A DNA stretch of 29,051 nucleotides from Saccoglossus kowalevskii. Lineage: Eukaryota; Hemichordata; Enteropneusta; Harrimaniidae. A program made the translations under genes and the position numbers. The notes beneath the pieces were generated by a model. That model did not search any database. It was not told the origin of the DNA and saw only the letters and a list, made by a program, of their open reading frames with translations. This document shows positions 21,912-28,156 of the stretch, piece after piece (position 1 is the stretch's first letter; each line of letters begins with the position of its first letter). The stretch is from positions 384,264-413,314 of the forward strand of contig NW_003156234.1 in NCBI RefSeq assembly GCF_000003605.2, written 5' to 3'.

Positions 21912-22336
21912 GACAGAAATACATTGTTTCACGACTGTTTATAAATATTAAAAGTAGGAGTGAGTGATCAACAGATGTGAAAAGTAGGCATATTGTTGTA
22001 AATTAAGATAAATTATTGAAAATTAATAGAAATGCATGTATATATGTAAGCAAAATTTAAGGAGGGGATTTCGAGATGTACATAAAGCTGAGAGAGGGGT
22101 AGATAATCAATTTTTTTTATTAAAACCTTTCAGCATGGTTATAGGTAATACCAGTAGAATATGGTGATTTCAGGATTTTACAAGGTTATCAATGTTATGA
22201 AATGCAAATTCATCGATTATGAAATAATGAAGAAAAAAATATATTACTATTAACAGAAATTTAAAATTACCTGTTTATCTTTATCAAATGACCATGTTTT
22301 GCAGCCCTCTACATCTGCGTTGTTAATACGAGACAT
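5943..22336 (-). CDS. SLC6 sodium/chloride-dependent amino-acid transporter, glycine-transporter-like (13 coding exons, 677 aa)
   Basis: Plasma-membrane symporter of the neurotransmitter:sodium symporter family, expected to carry a small neutral amino acid inward with Na+ and Cl-. Seen: thirteen minus-strand exons join in phase to 677 residues, within the usual 600-700. TM1 has [14 protein letters not shown] with Na+ ligands A63 and N68, and Gly65 where monoamine transporters have Asp. TM3 has Y142. EL2 has the conserved C166/C175 pair, further Cys182 and Cys195, and N-glycosylation sequons at N190, N200, N210. TM6 has [15 protein letters not shown]8 has GLDSQF with D438/S439 for the second Na+ site. 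All five Cl- ligands known from SERT are present (Y88, Q334, S338, N370, S374). TM2-TM3 and TM6-TM7 read most like glycine transporters, TM8 more like GABA/taurine/ATB0,+ types, so the substrate is inferred. Exon sizes 104, 125 and 113 match my memory of vertebrate SLC6 genes. I left the symbol blank because orthology is unproven. Confidence 0.95.
6494..6504 (+). repeat. G11 homopolymer in intron 12
   Basis: An uninterrupted run of 11 G on the plus strand, C11 in the transcript. Similar runs occur at 801-813 and 26061-26070. Confidence 0.9.
6700..6868 (+). mobile_element. Possible LINE 3' tail in intron 12
   Basis: Sequence ending in AATAAAGC followed by a short (ATTCT)n run at 6844-6861. 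A poly(A)-like hexamer followed by a pentamer microsatellite is a common form of LINE 3' end in marine invertebrates. No coding remnant is present, so the 5' limit is arbitrary. Confidence 0.3.
7250..7411 (-). CDS. SLC6 transporter exon 12 (end of TM11 and TM12, residues 557-610)
   Basis: Acceptor TTTTCCAG|TTTGTC and donor GCTGAG|GTAAGT, 162 bases, phase 0 at both ends. Encodes [18 protein letters not shown] and then [20 protein letters not shown], the final membrane span, ending [11 protein letters not shown]. The W-P-I pattern after the serine pair is normal for TM12 of the family. Confidence 0.95.
7741..7856 (-). mobile_element. MITE family A, partial reverse copy in intron 11
   Basis: Its reverse complement matches the family A copies at 16347 and 21406: an AATACTTTATTTTAGC end, a GCTGGATTTT segment, and the cagtgaaaataaattc...atacaaaacacc interior. 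The outer part of one end is degraded. Confidence 0.75.
8333..8548 (-). CDS. SLC6 transporter exon 11 (TM10 to start of TM11, residues 485-556)
   Basis: Acceptor ATCTTACAG|GCTGG and donor CTAACC|GTAAGT, 216 bases, phase 0 at both ends. Encodes [20 protein letters not shown] of TM10, then [19 protein letters not shown], the conserved amphipathic stretch, and the TM11 start ITPGILT. It is about the combined size of the two exons (roughly 100 bases each) that I recall for this part of vertebrate SLC6 genes, suggesting an absent intron. Confidence 0.95.
8925..8941 (+). repeat. (CGAA)n microsatellite in intron 10
   Basis: Four units of the tetranucleotide followed by an A run. It is a simple low-complexity tract. 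Confidence 0.85.
9112..9243 (-). CDS. SLC6 transporter exon 10 (end of TM8, IL4 and TM9, residues 441-484)
   Basis: Acceptor CATTCCAG|TTTACT and donor ACGCAG|GTAATG, 132 bases, phase 0 at both ends. Begins [16 protein letters not shown], the intracellular end of TM8, then the basic loop LTKRKT and hydrophobic TM9 [15 protein letters not shown] ending CVTQ, as is usual in SLC6 proteins. Confidence 0.95.
9456..9568 (-). CDS. SLC6 transporter exon 9 (EL4 and first half of TM8, residues 403-440)
   Basis: Acceptor TTTCACAG|GTTTTGG and donor GTCAA|GTAAGT, 113 bases, phase 1 in and phase 0 out. Encodes [19 protein letters not shown], the EL4 lid, then [16 protein letters not shown]. Asp438 and Ser439 are expected ligands of the Na2 site. 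GLDSQ is more typical of GABA/taurine and ATB0,+ carriers than of vertebrate glycine transporters. Confidence 0.96.
9630..10120 (-). repeat. 68-bp minisatellite in intron 8, derived from the exon 8 splice donor
   Basis: Seven units start at GAGTTAC positions 9644, 9712, 9780, 9848, 9916, 9984 and 10052, exactly 68 bases apart. An eighth, shortened unit then runs into the true exon boundary at 10114. In sense orientation each unit reads GTGGTAGACCAAAGTAACTC, against GTGGTCGACCAAG|GTAACTT at the real donor. The array fills nearly all of the 552-base intron. Units differ at only a few bases, so amplification or homogenisation is recent. Confidence 0.95.
10121..10245 (-). CDS. SLC6 transporter exon 8 (TM7 and start of EL4, residues 361-403)
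   Basis: Acceptor CCCACAG|AGATTC and donor GACCAAG|GTAACT, 125 bases, phase 2 in and phase 1 out. Encodes [19 protein letters not shown], with chloride ligands Asn370 and Ser374, then [20 protein letters not shown]. The last coding bases and the donor are the apparent source of the minisatellite that fills most of the next intron, which repeats donor-like sequence seven times. Confidence 0.95.
10246..10741. other. Intron 7, nothing notable
   Basis: 496 bases between exons 7 and 8 with no recognised repeat, RNA gene or exon. Confidence 0.5.
10742..10845 (-). CDS. SLC6 transporter exon 7 (TM6, residues 327-361)
   Basis: Acceptor AACTATAG|GTATGG and donor TTACAG|GTTGGT, 104 bases, phase 0 in and phase 2 out. 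Encodes [19 protein letters not shown] then [16 protein letters not shown]. Gln334 and Ser338 align with chloride ligands. The [15 protein letters not shown] run is the best single indicator of a glycine-transporter-like carrier. The donor GTTGGT is non-consensus beyond GT. Confidence 0.95.
11217..11350 (-). mobile_element. MITE family A, internally deleted reverse copy in intron 6
   Basis: Starts CTGTAAAATAATTTATT and ends GCTGGATTTTACAGTA. It carries the family interior (gggtgttttgtatgg, then gaattaattttcactg) in reverse orientation relative to the full copies. One side has lost its middle, joining the GCTGGATTT segment directly to the TACAGTA end. Confidence 0.75.
12199..12224 (+). repeat. 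(ACGG)n tract, first module end
   Basis: About six units of the tetranucleotide inside the modular element, interrupted just before acagactc. Confidence 0.9.
12748..12785 (+). repeat. (ACGG)n tract, second module end
   Basis: About nine units, adjacent to the terminal hairpin of the modular element. Length is probably polymorphic. Confidence 0.9.
12796..12830. repeat. Terminal hairpin of the modular element
   Basis: A 10-bp perfect stem agtccccgtt/aacggggact around a 15-base loop. The same decamer begins the element at 11480. Confidence 0.85.
13175..14499. mobile_element. Non-autonomous pogo/Tc1-mariner-like DNA transposon in intron 6
   Basis: Ends are exact inverted repeats over CAGTCAAACCTGT, and both outer flanks are TA (13173-13174 and 14500-14501), the target duplication of Tc1/mariner-type elements. 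The ends have the CAGTC-AACCT form I associate with the pogo/Tigger group. Subterminal GACCACCT-like repeats occur near 13192, 13227, 13279, 13305, 13346 and 14423, probably transposase-binding sites. Two plus-strand frames inside (13746-13964, 14002-14337) lack any recognisable DDE transposase or DNA-binding motif, so the copy depends on another element. Confidence 0.75.
14535..14669 (-). CDS. SLC6 transporter exon 6 (TM5 and EL3, residues 282-326)
   Basis: Acceptor TTCCTAG|GTTGTC and donor CCACAG|GTGAAC, 135 bases, phase 0 at both ends. Encodes [20 protein letters not shown], the strongly conserved TM5, followed by [18 protein letters not shown] of extracellular loop 3. The preceding intron carries the SINE; the following 3.7-kb intron carries the pogo-like and modular elements. 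Confidence 0.96.
14753..14764 (+). repeat. Target-site duplication, left copy (SINE)
   Basis: aaacacatcaac, identical to 15096-15107 on the far side of the SINE. Confidence 0.85.
14765..15095 (+). mobile_element. tRNA-derived SINE in intron 5 (antisense to the gene)
   Basis: The head has an RNA polymerase III A box, TAGCATAGTGGTTG near 14777, and a B box, AGTTCAAATCC near 14817, at tRNA-like spacing. A CTCATGA heptamer sits where the anticodon loop would be, which suggests a tRNA-Met-like origin, tentatively. The roughly 250-base body is unrelated to tRNA and ends in an A-rich tail. A perfect 12-base target-site duplication flanks it. The head no longer folds as a full tRNA because no matching acceptor stem closes it. 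Confidence 0.85.
15096..15107 (+). repeat. Target-site duplication, right copy (SINE)
   Basis: aaacacatcaac directly after the A-rich tail of the SINE; perfect match to 14753-14764. Confidence 0.85.
15431..15563 (-). CDS. SLC6 transporter exon 5 (end of EL2 and TM4, residues 237-281)
   Basis: Too few ATG-initiated codons to stand out as a free ORF, but its acceptor CTTCTAG|TCATGG and donor GGAAAG|GTATGA give 133 bases and restore phase 0. It reads [18 protein letters not shown], then the hydrophobic TM4 [19 protein letters not shown], and closes with GVKSSGK, the usual SLC6 sequence between TM4 and TM5. Confidence 0.95.
15564..15972. other. Intron 4, nothing notable
   Basis: 409 bases of AT-rich intron. 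The plus-strand frame crossing it is antisense to exon 4 and has no family resemblance. Confidence 0.5.
15973..16306 (-). CDS. SLC6 transporter exon 4 (TM3 and large extracellular loop 2, residues 126-237)
   Basis: Acceptor GAACTAG|GTGTAGG and donor TATTGGCT|GTAAGT, 334 bases, phase 1 in and phase 2 out. TM3 reads [17 protein letters not shown] with the substrate-site Tyr142. Extracellular loop 2 follows [15 protein letters not shown], whose two cysteines form the conserved disulfide in this family. Two extra cysteines (182, 195) and sequons NDT, NLT and NVS lie in the loop. A MITE ends only about 40 bases upstream of this acceptor. Confidence 0.95.
16347..16541 (+). mobile_element. MITE family A, full copy in intron 3
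   Basis: Begins TACTGTGGAATACTTTATTT and ends with the inverse AAATAAAGTATTTTACAGTA, about 195 bases, no coding capacity. Its last roughly 80 bases are identical to those of the copy at 21406 apart from the terminus. It lies about 40 bases upstream of the exon 4 acceptor. Confidence 0.9.
16803..16934 (-). CDS. SLC6 transporter exon 3 (TM2, residues 82-126)
   Basis: Acceptor TTTGTAG|GTGCC and donor GATGAAAG|GTAATT. Encodes [19 protein letters not shown] and then [12 protein letters not shown], the TM2 signature of the family. Tyr88 in FLIPY aligns with the SERT chloride ligand Tyr121. The exon enters and leaves in phase 1 and is 132 bases. Confidence 0.96.
17246..17457 (+). mobile_element. 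MITE family B, full copy in intron 2
   Basis: Starts TACTGTAAAGGGGGTAATTA and ends TTTTACAGTA, with imperfect 30-base inverted ends (taattattcactgggtt and its inverse). About 212 bases, non-coding. The interior repeats cccagtgaat- and cccagtgaaa-type motifs. It matches the copy at 24049-24250 throughout. Confidence 0.88.
17850..18027 (-). CDS. SLC6 transporter exon 2 (N-terminal tail and TM1, residues 23-82)
   Basis: Acceptor CTTTCAG|AGT and donor GGCGGGG|GTAAGT. The first 25 residues are acidic and hydrophilic ([17 protein letters not shown]). The family signature [11 protein letters not shown] follows and leads into unwound TM1, [20 protein letters not shown]. Ala63 and Asn68 are the expected Na+ contacts. 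Gly65 occupies the position of the amine-binding Asp of monoamine carriers, which points to an amino-acid substrate. It ends in phase 1 inside the GGG triplet common to the family. Confidence 0.95.
18114..18227 (+). repeat. 26-bp tandem repeat in intron 1
   Basis: Four consecutive units of taatcaagaactatttcaaa plus caaaaa, starting at 18121, 18147, 18173 and 18199, nearly identical. It lies just upstream, in gene sense, of the exon 2 acceptor region. Confidence 0.92.
18228..21405. other. Main part of intron 1, no exon or RNA gene recognised
   Basis: AT-rich intron. Several 60-95-codon frames on both strands lack splice context, codon periodicity that I can see, or family motifs. Nothing else stands out. 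Confidence 0.45.
21372..21389 (+). repeat. (GCCTA)n microsatellite
   Basis: Three to four pentamer units just before the MITE at 21406. Confidence 0.85.
21406..21607 (+). mobile_element. MITE family A, full copy in intron 1
   Basis: Begins TACTGTAGAATACTTTATTT and ends AAATAAAGTATTTCACAG, about 202 bases. Same orientation as the intron 3 copy and nearly identical to it over the last 80 bases, implying recent spread. Confidence 0.9.
21885..21911 (+). repeat. A27 homopolymer in intron 1
   Basis: Uninterrupted run of 27 A (27 T in the transcript). It could be a retroposon tail, but no retroposon body is recognisable on its 5' side. Confidence 0.9.
22271..22336 (-). CDS. SLC6 transporter exon 1 (start codon, residues 1-22)
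   Basis: Encodes the first 22 residues of the cytosolic N-terminus, beginning MSRINN and ending DKDKQ, then a donor CAG|GTAATT. Phase 0 joins the SNLHL start of exon 2. The ATG at 22336 has A at -3 (ACAATGTC). An in-frame ATG 13 codons upstream at 22375 has no intervening stop but a poorer context and would add a hydrophobic FFYSYTFVIF stretch, so I prefer 22336. N-termini of this family are poorly conserved, so this exon rests on splice sites and phase rather than homology. Confidence 0.75.
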
Positions 22337-24048
22337 TGTTTCAAAAATTACAAATGTATATGAATAAAAAAACATCCCTATACATATATGCAACGTCACT
22401 TCCTCACATGCGAGTGGAAATTCTCAGAAATTAGCCTCCAAGTCATAGCATCTCTACAGAATGACCAATCAACATGGTTGAAACAAAACACCAGTCATTG
22501 TATCAAATTACTTTGAGTATTAAATTTACCAGTAAGAATTTATTTTGTCTGTGGAGGACACCAGCACAGCCTCTTCCAAGAACTATTATACCATTACAAA
22601 TTTGTTTACATAGACCATTACTGATTCTAATGTCTAAACTGATGTATCGATCAATAATGCATGGAACCTCAGGAATGCATCAGTAACTATAACAACCAAA
22701 ACAAAAATGTTTTGACTGACTTTTGCATCAATTAATATTAGCAAGTAAACATTAGGTCAGAATAACTTCACCATATTAAACATAGTTGGAAACAATTAAA
22801 ACAAATGATCATATTTCCGTGATGTGTACAATGTGATTTTATCTTAAAAGCTGTTCTTAAAACCCAGATAAAATATGGTCACTGGACTACTTTTTTCTCT
22901 GAAAAATGGGTCAAACCTTCATAAAAATGGTGATTTTAGGGTCATTTACCATTGGTTTCTATGGCGACAAAATGGTTCATCTCAAAATTTAGTTACATAA
23001 TAATGGTAAATTATATAGTGATAAAATGGATGTTAGGATATTCATGATTGGAAATTCTAAAAGTAAATTTTTTAAATTTGTTTTAATCATAGTTAAAATT
23101 AATATGATAATGTTCTAATCAATAATTATGTGAAATTTTTATAATAAAAAGATGGTGATAACTTGTTTCGCCTTTATTATGACAGTGAATGATATTACAT
23201 ATAGCAGATAATTTGAATCCATCGCAGATGAATCTATTAGCATTTTAATATTATGTTAAAATACACCAGAAAAACATTCCAGGAAAACTGCCACACATCA
23301 CCAGTACAGCTTTTTCCTGTTAAGGTGACCCAACCCTACCATCACTTCCGTAGTTCAGGGAAAAGAGAATGTTTTTTTTATCTAATCCATTTAATTGCTC
23401 TAGAATCTCCAAGGCCATGCTGTCATACTATTATTAGGCCATTGACTTAGAAAAACTTCCGTTTCTGCATACATCTGTCTATATTATAGTAATCTATCTG
23501 AAGTTATGCATTGGATGTCACACTGGGGCACACACGAGACATTTTCAAGCAGTATTTTTAGTTTTAGTCGAATTACAATCGTTTCAATTCAGCAGCATTC
23601 CATTTATAGACTGATCTGTTCAACAGTCTAATGCATGTATTTGATAGACTCGTCTTTATGACGTCACAGACAGTACTTTAATATCATGCTTTGAATTTTG
23701 AAGAAAGCCAAATGGGAGTTTGATTACGTCAATGAGTCTATATATGAACATTGTCTACGCGGTATCCGCCAAGTGAAATAAATGGATTATCAAGCCAGAT
23801 GTAACATGTGCTCAGTGTATGACGTAGATAATTAGCGTGTTACATCTTGTACATATCAACTTGGTCGAACCATATAGTATTTGTTCTAGTAGACACACGG
23901 ACCAACGTATTGACTTGTGTCAAACTTATACTGACAACCGTCTGATATACTTCTACATGCAAATCAAAATGCCTAGCTTTTCAGCTTCTCACGCTCTTGC
24001 TTTTGGAGACATACTTAAGTTCTAATGGAGTGAATATAGTCTCGGTAG
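22337..24048. promoter_or_regulatory. 5' flank of the transporter gene; promoter not located
   Basis: The 5' UTR and any non-coding first exon must lie here or beyond. An AACGTCACTT half-CRE near 22391 and a full TGACGTCA palindrome near 23659 are candidate regulatory sites. No TATA box can be tied to a start. No coding exon recognised. Confidence 0.3.
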
Positions 24049-24250
24049 TACTGTAAAAGGGTTAATTATTCACTGGGTTGTAATTTTGATGACTGGAAAA
24101 TGTGCTAAATTAAAACCCAGTGAATATGTAAAATTTAGCATAGAACACATTATCTGAATGATAAAATAGTGAATTTAAAACCTACTGAATATGCCTGAAA
24201 TGGTAAATCAGCGAAGTTTAAACCCAGTGAAAATTAATCATTTTACAGTA
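24049..24250 (+). mobile_element. MITE family B, full copy upstream of the gene
   Basis: Begins TACTGTAAAAGGGTTAATTA and ends AATCATTTTACAGTA, about 202 bases. Collinear with the copy at 17246-17457, with a short internal deletion after the left end. Confidence 0.88.
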
Positions 24251-27199
24251 TTTAGCAAATGGGTCATTCCTATATATCAGAGAATTGTATTCTATTCATG
24301 TAAACCCGCAAGGAATAGGGACAAATTTGAGAATATTACACAAGATGTGCGGCTTCTATTTAATACTTTCTAATCAGGGATATGTACAATATACATTGAA
24401 TAGCGGTATATGTATTTTTTAATCAGCAAGTGTCCAGAAGAAGATGTGCATGTACATTTGCTTCATTTACAATGGAAGAAAATAAATAACAGATTTATAC
24501 CTATAGTTTATATTTAGGGATTTTCCAGGGATAGACAGCTTCCCCTTCAATTCCATCTCTAGATTAAAGTGCAAGGGTCATAACCTGCTCACGCATGGGA
24601 GTTGAGTCCCAAGCGACGATAACAGACGCTAAGAACAGACGCTTGTTTGTAAACAATGACACACTATGGCCATCTGACGCATGCACAGGTGACGACTCCC
24701 CCTGCTTTAATTATTTTGAGCAATAACATGCAAGTCAGAATCACTGTTGAATTTCTCATGTAGTCTTATATGCTACCTGCTATTGGCTGAAAAAATGTTG
24801 GCAAATGTCACCAGTACATGTAGTGTTTACATATAGTTTTGTAATAAATTCATACCTACTGTACTGACACTATGTGATTGAACTACAGATTTTATACAAT
24901 GAAAAACTTAAATTAAATGTAAATATTAAGATTCATATCAATTACACTTTTTTCATCCAGTGTCAGAGCAAAATTCAAATCTATGAAGAAAAAAAATAAT
25001 TTTAGTATAGAAACCACTACAAAAATGGAAATCTATAAAATGACAATTATTGGCTTAAACAAAGATTTTAATCTATACAAGACTTTCAATAGTAAAATAT
25101 CTTGTTTTTTTTCATCTCACAGACTACATTTACTCCACTTCAAATATTTTGCTGTTTACCTGCTAATATGAAAATTGCCAAGAAATTAAATTACTGTATT
25201 ACTTATGCGCTGTTAGCAGTGCAATTCATATACGTGCACTTCTATATACAAGTAATATTTTAATGATTCAAAACACAACAAATGCAATTTTAGAATATAT
25301 GAGCTTCAAATAGAGTTCTGCTTCTGATAAAGAAAATATGCCCAGATATGCATTTCCCTCAGGCATGTACCACACCCTGACTCTGTTGCACAAACCAACC
25401 AATACAAACCCATCACCCCAATATGAATGGTCCATCAAAGATTCTGCTGGTACCAGCAAAGGTCCGGGTAAGCTTGGAATACAGTGCCCTCACTGCTCAT
25501 TCTATCAAGCCTTTGATCAATTATGAACGAGACTGACATACTTTGTAACCAGCCATTTATAGCTGTGAAAAACAACACAAATTGACTTAGTTGCTCAAAG
25601 TTGTCACAATTGTACACTTGTGACAAAAAGTAGCAATCAAACATTTTAAGCCTCAGCTTTTCCCCCCACTAAAATTTAGGTGAAATATTTCAAGAATTTT
25701 CATGCATATATCTATAATTTTTTTAGTTACTTCTGGTACCAAACTGACTAAAAGCATCATGGGCACCTATTCTAGAACTTGTAATTACACAAATATGCCA
25801 CAGCTCCTAAATCGACTTTTCATTACATCTCTCCTGCACAAATGAACAGAGGAATGTACAATAGATGATTGATAGCAGTAGTACCGATAATACATTAACC
25901 TAAATCAGTAATGGCTGAAGTTGAGACTCAAGACAAGAAAAATCTGGTATAACAGGTACAAATAACATGTTGACAATTAGCATTTTAGTAAATTTAAGAG
26001 AAAATCTTTTCAATAAATTGCATCTATTGTAGACTGGAATTTAAATGTGCAAAGCAGACTGGGGGGGGGGTTTAAGAAACAGATGTTGAACACCATGAAG
26101 GTCAGAACTCATTCAACTGTTACGAATGGCCTATAAATAAAGGGTCTTGTAACATTAACGATCTCACCTCATTTGGGTGGCATGTCACGGGACACTTGTT
26201 GATTCACTACGTTAACTTTATGGATAAGATCTTTTGCAAATGGATGCATCAGACAAATTGCAATTCTGTTTTTAAATGCCGTTCCCACCCACCTGCTGAA
26301 AAAAACATGCACTAGGGGGACATTGTTTTTGAAGTTGTCAGTTTATGGGTAAATACCAATGGCAACAATTTAGCATAATATTCAATGAATATGTCATGTG
26401 ATCTCGTGGGAAAATGATCAGTTTGAGAAACGAATCAAACGAAACGAATGTGAATATTTCTTAGGAAACTAAAACGTCAACAAGTAATAGTAATTTCAAC
26501 AGATTCTAAATGATATGCATGTGCTGTTCTTGTAGGGGTCAGCAGTTTGCAATTAAGAATGCCAATATAAATGAATGTTGCCATACCCTTACACTAACTG
26601 GTACAATGTACCATTATTCAATGTGTGTGCATGCATGCATGCCTGTAGACAGGGGTCACCTTCAACTGTATCAAATACTGAATAAGCAGAAGGGTTTCAG
26701 AGATTATTTTATTTATTTTTTACTTCATTATCATTGTAGATGTAAACTAACATATTATCCTTAATTAAAATGATACAATATAATTAATATGGTGATTACA
26801 TTTAATCATTTCTTTGTTTTAATTCTATACTAATTACCGGAGGTCGAACTTGATTAGTGGTTGATTACTATTTTTAGACTCATTTCACCTGTTGTATGGA
26901 CAAATGAAAATATCTTGTGCAATTTATATACAAAGTAATAAACACAAGTATTTGGAATACCAAGAATTACAATTAACATGAAAGCAAAAACTTAAGCAGC
27001 ATACTAGATTTCAGTTTCAATCATCAAAGCTAAAATTTACAGATAAAATTGTTTTGTTTTTTTTAAATTCTTTACAAAAAAGTTCTAGTTTTTTGAAGGA
27101 AACTTAAATTGAAGGCCAGTAATACATTAATACTTCAACTTCCCTAACCCTTGCATACATTCTGTGCAACCAACAGGCATGCAGTTGGTAGTTTGCTCG
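24251..27199. other. Intergenic, no gene recognised
   Basis: Bases 24681-24710 resemble 969-999 (atgc-caggtgac core), a dispersed repeat. A G10 run lies at 26061-26070 and a CATG repeat near 26630. Overlapping frames on both strands around 25268-25644 are compositionally protein-like but match no family I know. Confidence 0.45.
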
Positions 27200-27402
27200 T
27201 ACTGTAGAATACTTTATTTTCGCTTGGAATTTATTTTCGCTGAAGGAATGATTCCGCGAAAATAAGATCCAGCGAATATACTTTTTTTCCTACATTTCAC
27301 ATTAAACTCGTCAAAAATCAGTGAAAATAAATTCCATACAAAACACCCAGAAAGGCTTTTCAGCGAAAATTAATTCCAGCTGAAATAAAGTATTCCACAG
27401 TA
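27200..27402 (+). mobile_element. MITE family A, full copy upstream of the gene
   Basis: Begins TACTGTAGAATACTTTATTT and ends AAATAAAGTATTCCACAGTA, about 203 bases, with both inverted ends intact. Internal cgcgaaaataag and cagcgaaaat differ slightly from the intronic copies, so it is a somewhat diverged member. Confidence 0.9.
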
Positions 27403-27982
27403 TCACATTGTACATTGCCCAGTCCTACATCAGTTATTTGAATCATGTCATTATTATCGGTAACCCTTTTCTGTACGAATGATTCATTGCACTGAGGATC
27501 TGGTGATTTTCCACACAATGGAAAGTCAACTGGGGTAGAGCAACTAAAAAGTCCCACAAACAACTATTTGCATAATAATAAAGTTCCATGTGACCTGCTT
27601 TTAACAATGCATTACAGTTCCACATGTTCTATAACTACCTCCACCCATTATTACCCAATCAGAAGATTGACACCTTCACTTGAATAACAGCTTTCTTTTT
27701 CATATCTTCTAGAAAAAAAAAAAAGTCTATAAAAATTGTATCAGGATTTTGGGGTTTAAATGTTTGCTGTATAAGAACACAGGATTGTAGAAAATTATTC
27801 TAAGTAAATAAAACAGCTTTAATAAGCGTCAAACCGGAAAATAGGACAGATTTTGAATGTTCCAAACGCGCAGTGCCCCAAACATCAATGTTTCCAACTT
27901 GCAACGTAAAAATTCCCCTGAAATAAAACTCGTCATCCTTCAACTAACATGTACCAGCCTCTGAAAATGTCATGGTCATATT

Positions 27983-28156
27983 TTATTCTTGGAAACACAC
28001 GCGTACCAACCCTACTTCAGTCCATTTCTCTAAAAAATCATCTTTTTCAACTGGAAATTCAAGTTTTTCGGCTGTCTTAAAAAACTGTTTAAAATATCCC
28101 GGTGACTTTCTCTTGGTTGCATGTCTACCAGTGACTTTTGACTTTATATTTTTGTC
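27983..28156 (-). other. Unidentified open frame, possible lone exon or gene relic
   Basis: 57 codons open on the minus strand with no ATG, preceded by an in-frame TAG that could be an acceptor (GGTAG|GAC) and containing a possible donor TTG|GTACGC. The peptide is basic then acidic (GRHATKRKSPGYFKQFF, then KLEFPVEKDDFLEKW) and looks protein-like. I do not recognise the family. The tract before the putative acceptor is not pyrimidine-rich, which argues against an exon. Confidence 0.25.

Noticed and set aside
25268-25644. Overlapping frames on both strands, one reading WGDGFVLVGLCNRVRVWYMPEG
   Set aside because: No recognised family, stops break any continuous model, and mutual overlap shows these are chance open frames or an unidentifiable relic.
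27360-27563. 67-codon minus-strand frame with CSTPVDFPLCGKSPDPQC
   Set aside because: Cysteine-rich and briefly suggestive of an exon, but it overlaps the right end of a MITE and no convincing splice pair or family match was found.
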